Positions 1-5,344 of a DNA stretch of 5,771 nucleotides are shown here, one piece after another. Numbering within the stretch: the first letter of the stretch is position 1; every line of letters starts with the position of its first letter. Made by a program: the position numbers and the translations under genes. The stretch comes from Planctomycetota bacterium. GTDB taxonomy: Bacteria > Planctomycetota > Planctomycetia > Pirellulales > UBA1268. The stretch is from contig JAQBZA010000218.1 in NCBI GenBank assembly GCA_027622795.1, positions 1-5,771 on the forward strand, in the 5' to 3' direction. Under the pieces are notes generated by a model. The model worked only from the letters and a program-made list of their open reading frames with translations. It searched no databases and was not told where the DNA came from.

Positions 1-324
1 GGTCGCCGCGGCGATGTGATCGTCGTCGGCGGCGCGAAGATCCTGCCCGCCCGGGTTGAGGAGATCCTACGGAGTGTGCCGGGCGTTGCCGAGGCCCGAG
101 CCTATGGCCTGCCGAGCGCGGTCACCGGTGAACTGGTGGCAGCGGAGATCGTGCTGATCGATCCGCTGCCCGCTCACGCGACGCCTGAGAGCGTGCGGGC
201 CGCGGTGCTTGAAGCGTGTCGCACCAGGCTCGATCCACCGGCCGTGCCGCGGGTGCTCGATCTTGTGAAGACCATCGTCACCACGGCCGCGGGCAAGGTG
301 CCCCGGCGCCGCCTGGGCCGCTGA
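1..324 (+). CDS. C-terminal end of an AMP-forming acyl ligase / acyl-CoA synthetase (5' partial)
   Basis: Frame 1 is open from the first base of the window to the TGA at 322-324, giving 107 residues of a protein whose N-terminus lies upstream. Seen: it begins with GRRGDVIVVGGAKILPARVE, which matches the A8 hinge motif of class I adenylate-forming enzymes (GR-x-x-D-x-I-K-x-x-G-x-x-V-x-P-x-E-I-E). It ends with TTAAGKVPRR, which matches the A10 motif, with Lys99 as the catalytic lysine that positions ATP during adenylation. Known: this mobile C-terminal lid follows the large AMP-binding domain in acyl-CoA synthetases, acyl-ACP ligases and peptide-synthetase A domains, and the end alone does not reveal the acid substrate. 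The stop overlaps the SDR start (TGATG), so the two are probably co-translated. Inference: in a glycan operon it likely activates an acyl group for sugar decoration. The family call is firm; the substrate is unknown. Confidence 0.85.
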   Translation, partial: GRRGDVIVVGGAKILPARVEEILRSVPGVAEARAYGLPSAVTGELVAAEIVLIDPLPAHATPESVRAAVLEACRTRLDPPAVPRVLDLVKTIVTTAAGKVPRRRLGR

Positions 325-1181
325 TGCCTGGAGCCACGGTCGTTTCCGGCGGGTCGCGTGGGCTTGGCCTCGTGCTCGTGGAGCGGCTGCTTGCCGGTGG
401 ACGGAGTGTGGCCACATTTTCTCGAACTGACTCAGATCGGCTTGCCACCCTCAGCCGTCGCTTCGGCCGCCAACTGCACACGGCAACGCTTGACGCCGCT
501 GATCCCCTTGCCATTCGCTTGTTTATCGCCACAGCCACGGACCGTTTTGGCAGCCTCGATCACTGTGTCGCCAACGTCGGCCATGCGGTACCGGGCATGC
601 TGGCCACCGCCACCGACGAGGCGATTGAGACCGTGCTCGCGGTCAATCTCCGCGGGGCGATCGTGCTCGTGAGGGAAGTGATTCGCCAGATGCTCGCTGA
701 GCCGATCCGTACTACCAGTCCGCCAGTTCCTGCTGGCGGCTCCCTGATGAAGGAAGGTGCTGGCGGGGCTGAAGAGCAAGGCAACGAACAGATGTGGCAG
801 GCGGCTGGCGATGCTCAGGATTCAGGCAATGAAAACCGCGATCGCGGGATCGTGGTCGTGTCGTCGGCCGTGGCGAGGCGGGGCTCTCCGGGTCTGGCGG
901 TCTACGCGGCCACGAAGGCCGGACTCGAGGGATTTGCGCGGAGCCTGGCCCGCGAGGTGGGGCCGCGGAGCATTCGCGTCAACGCCGTTGCGCCCGGTTT
1001 TTTTGAAAGTGACCTGTCGGCGAGCCTCACCGAGGATCACCGGCAGCGGATCATCCGCCGTACGGCCTTGGGCCGTCTCGCCACTGCCGACGATGTTGCC
1101 AGCACGATCGAATTTCTCATCAGCCCGCAGGCGGCGTGCATCACCGGCCAGGTGGTGGCCGTGGATGGTGGAGCTGGATGA
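324..1181 (+). CDS. FabG-like short-chain dehydrogenase/reductase with an internal insertion
   Basis: This encodes 285 residues of a classical SDR that would reduce a ketone or oxidise an alcohol with NAD(P)(H). The ATG at 324 is chosen because it overlaps the upstream TGA and places the Rossmann fold directly at the N-terminus; an in-frame GTG at 216 lies wholly inside the ligase gene. Seen: the nucleotide-binding motif GGSRGLG at residues 9-15, a variant NNAG motif (ANVG, 83-86), Asn108 in VNLRG, catalytic Ser181, Tyr194 and Lys198 (YAATK), the APGFF segment at 223-227, and the family-typical ending GQVVAVDGGAG. Classical SDRs are usually near 245-250 residues. The excess sits in a hydrophilic Gly/Glu/Gln-rich stretch at about 127-172, between helix alphaE and strand beta5, leaving all catalytic residues intact. 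The neighbouring acyl ligase makes a 3-ketoacyl thioester a plausible substrate, but a nucleotide-sugar or another keto compound cannot be excluded. Confidence 0.88.
   Translation: MPGATVVSGGSRGLGLVLVERLLAGGRSVATFSRTDSDRLATLSRRFGRQLHTATLDAADPLAIRLFIATATDRFGSLDHCVANVGHAVPGMLATATDEAIETVLAVNLRGAIVLVREVIRQMLAEPIRTTSPPVPAGGSLMKEGAGGAEEQGNEQMWQAAGDAQDSGNENRDRGIVVVSSAVARRGSPGLAVYAATKAGLEGFARSLAREVGPRSIRVNAVAPGFFESDLSASLTEDHRQRIIRRTALGRLATADDVASTIEFLISPQAACITGQVVAVDGGAG
720..739. repeat. 7-bp inverted repeat inside the SDR insertion
   Basis: CCGCCAG (720-726) and CTGGCGG (733-739) are perfect reverse complements separated by six bases. The hairpin lies within the codons of the extra loop of the SDR (about residues 133-139). 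It could be incidental in GC-rich DNA or a trace of the event that created the insertion. There is no T-run after it, so it is not a terminator. Confidence 0.5.
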
Positions 1182-1861
1182 CGAGCCCCTTCAGTCTCGC
1201 GGCCCCCACCTGGTGCCGCCGGGTGATCATCGTTGGCGCTGGAGGGTTCGGCCGTGAGGTATTGCAGTGGGCCAGCGATGCCTGGCCCGAACAAGCCGCG
1301 CGGATCGCCGGCTTTCTGTCGGCCGATCCCACGGCGCTCGACGGTCACACCACTCGGCTGCCGATCCTCGGAGATCCCGATACGTTTTCCCTCCTGCCTG
1401 GGGATGGCCTTGTGCTCGCCATCGGCATTCCGCAGGTGCGGCGGCAGGTGGCCGAGCGGCTTGCCCAACGCGGGGCAAACTTCCTCACGCTCGTGCATCC
1501 GACGGCGATCGTCGCGGCCACGGCGACGGTCGGGACGGGCTCTGTGATCTGCCCGCAGGCGGTGGTGAGCGATGCCGCTGGGCTCGGTCGGTGCGTGCTG
1601 GTGAACTATCACGCTTCGCTGGGCCATGATGCGAAGGCCGGCGAGTACACCGTCTTCTCACCGTATGCCACGCTCGGCGGCGGGGCGATCGTGGAAGAGG
1701 ATGTGTTCCTGGGTCTGCATGCCACGGTCGGCCCCCGGGTGCGGATCGGGGCGGGCACGAAAGTGAGTGCGAATTCCGCAGCGCTCGTGTCAGTGCCGCG
1801 GCAGACGCTCGTCTATGGGGTGCCGGGGCGGAGCGGGCAGCAGGTGATGGTGATGCCGTGA
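1178..1861 (+). CDS. NeuD/PglD-family sugar acyltransferase (left-handed beta-helix)
   Basis: This encodes 227 residues. The ATG at 1178 forms an ATGA overlap with the SDR stop and has GGAG at 1170-1173 four bases upstream. Seen: an N-terminal Rossmann-like domain with the signature RRVIIVGAGGFGREVL (residues 14-29), which in PglD/NeuD proteins binds the UDP- or CMP-sugar. It is followed from about residue 106 (VHPTAIVAATATVGTGSVI) by hexapeptide repeats of a left-handed parallel beta-helix, and the protein ends with YGVPGR (213-218). His150 in SLGHDAKAG aligns with the catalytic His of the family (the usual form is VDHDCxIG). Length is normal for the family, about 210-230. Known members transfer acetyl from acetyl-CoA to an amino or hydroxyl group of sugars, for example PglD on UDP-4-amino sugar and NeuD on sialic acid. 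Inference: the ligase and SDR immediately upstream raise the possibility that the donor here is another acyl thioester. Family call strong; exact acceptor and donor unknown. Confidence 0.9.
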   Translation: MTSPFSLAAPTWCRRVIIVGAGGFGREVLQWASDAWPEQAARIAGFLSADPTALDGHTTRLPILGDPDTFSLLPGDGLVLAIGIPQVRRQVAERLAQRGANFLTLVHPTAIVAATATVGTGSVICPQAVVSDAAGLGRCVLVNYHASLGHDAKAGEYTVFSPYATLGGGAIVEEDVFLGLHATVGPRVRIGAGTKVSANSAALVSVPRQTLVYGVPGRSGQQVMVMP

Positions 1862-2019
1862 TCAACACAGATCGAGTACGACCATCGTGCGTGAAGCACC
1901 GGCTCGGGGGCGGCAAAAGTTTCGTCGCGGGGCGAGGATACGCCCAACGCTCCTCAAGCGTTCGCCGACCCCCGAGCCTTCATCGTCCGGGGCGCAAGAT
2001 TTTCGCCAGAGAAGGGTAA
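1858..2019 (+). CDS. Candidate small ORF filling the gap between acyltransferase and membrane protein
   Basis: Frame 1 is open for 53 codons from a GTG at 1858 to a TAA at 2017-2019. Seen: the GTG overlaps the acyltransferase TGA as GTGA, and the TAA overlaps the next gene's ATG as TAATG. The frame therefore bridges the gap with the same coupling style as the rest of the operon. The product would be very basic (many Arg and Lys), with no membrane segment and no domain I recognise. Against it: by my hand count the third-position GC is only about 62 percent, lower than expected for genes this GC-rich, and most of the frame is occupied by the nested inverted repeats at 1901-1978, which suggests an RNA or repeat element instead. 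An open frame of this length also arises easily by chance in GC-rich DNA. It is listed because of the exact junctions, not because of any homology. Confidence 0.22.
   Translation: MINTDRVRPSCVKHRLGGGKSFVAGRGYAQRSSSVRRPPSLHRPGRKIFAREG
1901..1978 (+). other. Structured intergenic element: nested inverted repeats, possible three-way junction RNA
   Basis: Seen: an outer stem GGCTCGGGGG (1901-1910) with CCCCCGAGCC (1969-1978), continued after a single bulged A (1968) by CGGC (1911-1914) with GCCG (1964-1967). Inside are two directly adjacent hairpins. The first is GGGCG/CGCCC (1930-1934/1941-1945) with loop AGGATA; the second is AACGCT/AGCGTT (1946-1951/1957-1962) with loop CCTCA. GAGGA (1934-1938) is complementary to TCCTC (1951-1955), so the two loops could kiss or form an alternative stem. 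No T-run follows, so it is not an ordinary intrinsic terminator. It lies in the only gap of the operon, upstream of the membrane-protein start. It could be a cis-regulatory RNA, an mRNA-stability element or a dispersed palindromic repeat; I do not recognise it as a known riboswitch class or as an integron attC site. The pairing is clear on paper; the function is unknown. Confidence 0.5.
2008..2016 (+). promoter_or_regulatory. Ribosome binding site supporting the start at 2019
   Basis: The purine-rich AGAGAAGGG lies just before the ATG at 2019. It favours this start over the upstream in-frame GTG at 1887, which would add 44 strongly basic residues encoded by the inverted-repeat element. The spacing is short (2-4 bases), so the site is suggestive only; the TAATG overlap with the preceding open frame is additional support. 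Confidence 0.4.
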
Positions 2020-2608
2020 TGAACTGCGGGTCATTGTCGGTTGGGCAGTGGGGGTGGTGGGCTGGGCTGGGGGCTGCCGGTGGGTTGTTTGTGAGGCTCG
2101 TCGGATATCTTTCGCTCCTCGAAGCCTGGTTCCTGCTCACGCTTCCGCTGCGGATTCGTGAGTTGGTGGCGACCTGCTGGATGCCGGGAGTGCGTGGCTT
2201 CACGCTCCTGTGGATTGGCTGGATGGTGGGAGCGGCCGGGGCTGATTTCGCTCATGCGACTCCTTTTCCACTGGCGGCACGGGGATTTTCTCGGGTGTTT
2301 TTCCTGGGCTTTGTCTGCCTCTGCCTGGTGCCGCAGTGGCTGGCCCGGCCGCGGCGGCTCGAGGCCTTCGTGGCCGGGGCGCCGATCGCTCATCTCATCG
2401 GGCTCAAATACTTCCGTTCCGGCACCGCCACCATCGATGGCATCGAGATCGATGCGGCGGATCTCGGCTGGGAGACCTGGACAAATTATTTTCTGCTGTC
2501 GATCGTGATGGCCGTCATTGCGCGGCTGTGGAGGTGGAGCCCGTGGGCATGCGCCGCCCTGACGGCCGCCACCGGTAGTGTCAATCTCATGATGGGATCG
2601 CGGTCGGC

Positions 2609-2612
2609 GGGG
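2609..2612 (+). other. Probable frameshift site (G run) in the membrane-protein gene
   Basis: The reading changes from frame 3 to frame 1 here. Upstream the protein reads NLMMGSRSAG. Downstream, frame 3 turns into non-hydrophobic, Arg/His/Cys-rich sequence, while frame 1 reads ATQIVAAALMPFFMG, a continuation of a membrane segment. Removing one base from the run of four G gives an uninterrupted frame. The shift must lie between 2593 and 2765 because stops close the frames outside that range; the G run is the simplest place. Confidence 0.65.
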
Positions 2613-3279
2613 CGCCACCCAGATCGTGGCGGCCGCATTGATGCCGTTCTTCATGGGGCGGCGGCTGGAAAAGCGTGGGCTCAGCGCCGGCCGTGTGGTG
2701 GCGATCCTTGTCACACTTGTTTGCGGCGGCTTGGCCATCACCATGCTCTACAGCACCCTGGCTGCTGAGGGCGCGCTCGGGGAAAAGGCGCGGGAGAAGT
2801 ACGAGCGGCAGCGGGCCGCGAAAGGAGGGCTGCTGGTGGGTGGGCGGGCCGAGTTTTTTGTTGGGCTCTCGGCGGCCCTTGACCGGCCACTCCTCGGCTA
2901 CGGCTCCTGGCCGGCCGACACTGGCGAGGCAGTCGAGCGGGCCGCCAGCCGGTTTGGGCTCGAAATCAGCGATGCTGCTCGCCGCCGCCACCCACACGAG
3001 CAGACCCTCATTCCGACCCATTCCGCCGTGGTTGGCGCCTGGGTGGAGCATGGCATCATGGGAGGAATCTTCTGGCTTTCAATGTTGGGGCTTCTTCTTC
3101 GCAACACGCCCCGGGCGGTTCGGCTTCTGCCTGACAGCACCGGCCTTGTGATCTTCAACGCGCCCGCCGCCGTGTGGGCAATCTTTTTTTCACCGATCCC
3201 GGCCCGGGCCGCCAGCGCCATTGTGCTGGTGCCGCTCCTGGTGATCCAGGTGCGGCATCGGCAGGCTCACGTACACAGC

Positions 3280-3283
3280 GGAG
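3280..3283 (+). promoter_or_regulatory. Shine-Dalgarno GGAG for the family 2 glycosyltransferase
   Basis: GGAG lies seven bases before the ATG at 3291, which is good spacing, and sits inside the last codons of the membrane-protein gene. It supports 3291 as the true start and suggests the glycosyltransferase can be initiated independently even if the upstream frameshift stops translation early at 2768. Confidence 0.55.
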
Positions 3284-3290
3284 TGGCATC

Positions 3291-4169
3291 ATGATCCATC
3301 AGCGGTCAGAACGTGGCGGTCTCTTTGAAGGCTACCTACCAACAGTCTCGGTGGTCACGCCGAGTTTCAATCAGGCTCCCTATCTGGCCGCCGCGCTGCA
3401 GTCGGTGATCGCTCAGCGAGGCGACGTGCATGAATATCTGGTGCTCGATGGTGGCAGTGGCGACGGGTCGCCCGCCATCATCGCCCGGCATGCCACCGGC
3501 ATTGACCATTGGCGGAGCGAACCGGATGGCGGCCAGGCCGCTGCGATCGCGGCCGGCTTTGCCCGGTGTACGGGAGACATTCTCTGCTGGATTAACTCCG
3601 ATGACATGCTCGCGGCCGGCGCAGTCCACCGTGTCCGCCACGCCTTTGCCGCTCACCCGGAATGGGATGTCATCACCGGCTACAGCGTGTTTCTCGATGA
3701 GCGGGGAGCGGTCACGCAGGTCAACCGGATCGGTGGAGAGTCGCGCTGGTGGCTGAACCTCGGGATTCTCCACGTCTGCCAGCAGACCTGCTTTTTTCGC
3801 CGCAGACTCTACGAACGCGTCGGTGGCATCGACACCACATTGCATTGCATGCTCGACACCGAACTCTGGCTGCGGTTTTTTGCCGCGGGAGCCCGGTGGG
3901 GCCACATTCCGGCCGTGCTAGGCGGCTTTCGCCTGCATGACCTCATGAAGGGCCGCACCTGGCTCGATCAGTATGCAGATGAACGGCAAGCCGTGGCTGA
4001 GCGGTATCCGCTCTATGGCCACAATCGGCTGCAACTGCTCGGTCGGTTGCTGCATGGACTCACCCGCGTGGGAGGAGCATTGATCCAGCTGCCGGGCTGG
4101 AACCGGAAGCGTGTTGGGAGACGACTGGCCGACATCCCACCCCACGAGCTCGGTCCGCCATGCATGTGA
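3291..4169 (+). CDS. Family 2 glycosyltransferase (GT-A fold)
   Basis: This encodes 292 residues. The ATG at 3291 gives an ATGA overlap with the previous stop, a GGAG seven bases upstream, and puts the first beta strand at residues 18-28 (TVSVVTPSFNQ); upstream in-frame sequence is the shadow of the previous gene. Seen: LDGGSGDGS (52-60), which carries the nucleotide-binding Asp and is a variant of the family form VDGGSTDGT. Also seen: SEPDGGQAAAIAAGF (76-90), INSDD (101-105) as the DXD-like metal site, QQTCFFRR (164-171), and DTELWLRF (189-196) with the likely catalytic acid in the region of Asp189/Glu191. The C-terminal 70 residues are amphipathic and basic but show no clear membrane span, so it is probably a cytoplasmic or membrane-associated enzyme. 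Known: GT2 enzymes of this form transfer a sugar from a nucleotide donor to a lipid-linked oligosaccharide with inversion. The sugar cannot be read from sequence. Confidence 0.92.
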   Translation: MIHQRSERGGLFEGYLPTVSVVTPSFNQAPYLAAALQSVIAQRGDVHEYLVLDGGSGDGSPAIIARHATGIDHWRSEPDGGQAAAIAAGFARCTGDILCWINSDDMLAAGAVHRVRHAFAAHPEWDVITGYSVFLDERGAVTQVNRIGGESRWWLNLGILHVCQQTCFFRRRLYERVGGIDTTLHCMLDTELWLRFFAAGARWGHIPAVLGGFRLHDLMKGRTWLDQYADERQAVAERYPLYGHNRLQLLGRLLHGLTRVGGALIQLPGWNRKRVGRRLADIPPHELGPPCM

Positions 4170-4177
4170 TGCATGTG
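4160..4177 (+). repeat. 9-base tandem duplication at the start of the family 4 glycosyltransferase
   Basis: ATGCATGTG occurs twice in tandem, followed by another ATG, so the first residues read MHV-MHV-M. The repeat contains the GT2 stop codon (4167-4169) and gives three in-frame ATGs at 4160, 4169 and 4178. Each contraction or expansion would stay in frame for the GT4 gene and would change the C-terminus of the GT2 gene only slightly. Confidence 0.6.
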
Positions 4178-5344
4178 ATGGCGTCACTCTCGCCAGCGGG
4201 AGCCGGCGTGTACGAGGCTGTGCTGGGAGCGACGCGGGCCTTCGTGCAGGGCGGCGCGGGGCGGGTGACGATCGTGGGCGCCACCGACAGGGCTGAGTCG
4301 TGGCCGCAGGTGCGGCGGGCCTGGGAAGAGGCGGGTGCTGAGGTGATTACAGTGCCCTGGTGGGCGATTGTCTCTTGCGGATCATTCGGTGCGGTGCGTG
4401 TCCAGACGAAAGCTCGCTCAGTGGATGCCGTACATGGCCACGGCCTGTGGTGTGGAGCCTCTGTGGCAGCTGCAGCGCTATCCCGGCAACTGGATTGTCC
4501 GCTGGTGATCAGCCCCCACGGCATGCTCGAGCGCTGGGCCCGTCGGCATCATGGTCGTCGAAAATGGCTCGCCTGGACGATGGCCGAACGGGCCGCCGTG
4601 GGGAGAGCTGATCTGCTTCAGGCGATGAGTGAGCCGGAGACCGCGTCGTGTCGAGCCGCCGGGCTTCTGCAGCCGATTGTCGTGTATCCCGTAGGGATCG
4701 AGATCCCGGCTGAAGTATCGAAGCGAGGCACTGAAGGGGAGATGCGGCAGGCAAACGGACTGCAAACCTGCCTGTTCCTTTCCCGCCTTCATCCGGTGAA
4801 GGGGCTTTCCATGCTCCTGGAAGCCTGGTCGATCGTGCGGCCCGTGGACTGGCGGCTGGTGATTGCCGGTCCCGACCAGCATGGCTATCGAGCAGCGATG
4901 GAGCGGCTGGCAACCCATGTGGGAATCGCGGATCGCGTGGCTTTTGTCGGACCGGTACATGGAGCCGACAAGACAAAACTTCTAGGCGAAGCCGACCTCT
5001 TCGTGCTTCCGTCGCATTCGGAAAACTTCGGTGTTGCCATCGCCGAGGCACTCGCTGCCGGGATCCCGGTGATTACGACCATCGGCACCCCCTGGAGCAT
5101 GCTTCCGGCCCATGCCGCCGGCTGGTGGGTGCCCCCGGATGTGACATCCCTGGCTGCGGCATTGCGGGAGGCGACAAGCTTGCCATCCCCGGCGTTGCGC
5201 GAAATGGGGCAATGCGGCAGAGCGTTGGCCCGGGAACGCTGCGACTGGCCGGCGATCGCTGCCACCAGCAGGGACGCCTATCGCTGGCTCCTCGAGGGGG
5301 GTACGGCACCATCAGCTATCCGTTTTGCCGAGCAATCTGCATGA
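4160..5344 (+). CDS. Family 4 glycosyltransferase (GT-B fold, group 1)
   Basis: This encodes 394 residues, a normal length for GT4. Seen: an N-terminal strand HVMASLSPAGAGVYEA (5-20), the usual glycine-rich acceptor-side loop, and GHGLWCGAS (93-101). There is a PHGMLERWA motif (119-127) common in GT4 enzymes of exopolysaccharide operons, SRLHPVKG (208-215) beginning the donor-binding domain, and VIAGPD (234-239). The E-x7-E motif ENFGVAIAE has Glu288 and Glu296 as donor-binding/catalytic residues, and EALAAGIPVITT (296-307) follows. Known: this family transfers sugars with retention from nucleotide-sugar donors to lipid-linked glycans at the cytoplasmic face of the membrane. The start at 4160 overlaps the previous gene by ten bases; in-frame ATGs at 4169 (one-base TGATG overlap) and 4178 are alternatives. 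I prefer 4160 because it leaves the normal few residues before the first strand. The stop overlaps the next ATG. Confidence 0.93.
   Translation: MHVMHVMASLSPAGAGVYEAVLGATRAFVQGGAGRVTIVGATDRAESWPQVRRAWEEAGAEVITVPWWAIVSCGSFGAVRVQTKARSVDAVHGHGLWCGASVAAAALSRQLDCPLVISPHGMLERWARRHHGRRKWLAWTMAERAAVGRADLLQAMSEPETASCRAAGLLQPIVVYPVGIEIPAEVSKRGTEGEMRQANGLQTCLFLSRLHPVKGLSMLLEAWSIVRPVDWRLVIAGPDQHGYRAAMERLATHVGIADRVAFVGPVHGADKTKLLGEADLFVLPSHSENFGVAIAEALAAGIPVITTIGTPWSMLPAHAAGWWVPPDVTSLAAALREATSLPSPALREMGQCGRALARERCDWPAIAATSRDAYRWLLEGGTAPSAIRFAEQSA

Larger units (their letters stand above)
2019..3294 (+). pseudogene. O-antigen ligase/polymerase (Wzy/WaaL-type) family membrane protein, frameshifted
   Basis: Two overlapping frames encode the two halves of one protein. 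The 5' half runs from 2019 to a TGA at 2766-2768; the 3' half is in the +1 frame, open from 2593 and ending at the TGA at 3292-3294. Removing one G from the GGGG at 2609-2612 rejoins them into 424 residues, a normal length for the family. Seen in the rejoined protein: hydrophobic segments near residues 15-45, 60-76, 91-106, 155-170, 225-245, 340-360, 375-390 and 396-409, and the family-typical C-terminal region. That region has GGRAEFF (274-280, Arg276), a D-R-P-LLGYG stretch (288-295), and IPTHSAVVGAWVEHGIMG (331-348, His334). Known: in this family an Arg and a His in large periplasmic loops are needed to polymerise repeat units or join glycan to its acceptor using undecaprenyl-linked donors. 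The gene could be truly broken, mis-sequenced, or recoded. Wzy and WaaL roles cannot be told apart from sequence. Its stop overlaps the next gene (ATGA). Confidence 0.8.

Noticed and set aside
216..323. Extended SDR start at the GTG at 216
   Set aside because: The extra residues are an out-of-frame reading of the acyl-ligase C-terminus; the Rossmann motif begins right after the ATG at 324.
1037..1627. Open frame of 196 codons on the - strand opposite the SDR end and the NeuD-type gene
   Set aside because: Arg/His/Pro-rich composition and no motif; the opposite strand encodes well-conserved catalytic domains across the same bases.
1901..1978. Intrinsic terminator for the upstream genes
   Set aside because: The stem encloses a 49-base interior rather than a tight loop and is followed by TTCATCG, not a T-run.
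1901..1978. tRNA gene or integron attC site
   Set aside because: The stem layout lacks an anticodon arm and the TTC-type T-loop of a tRNA, and there are no paired RYYYAAC/GTTRRRY core boxes expected of attC.
1887..2018. Extended N-terminus of the membrane protein from the GTG at 1887
   Set aside because: It would add 44 strongly basic residues encoded by the inverted-repeat element. The ATG at 2019 has a purine-rich site before it and a TAATG junction, and gives a more usual N-terminus for the family.
2031..2744. Long open frame (237 codons) on the - strand opposite the membrane-protein gene
   Set aside because: It is rich in Pro, Arg, Gln and His with no recognisable domain, and it lies antisense to sequence with clear membrane-protein and family features. 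It is a GC-rich shadow frame.
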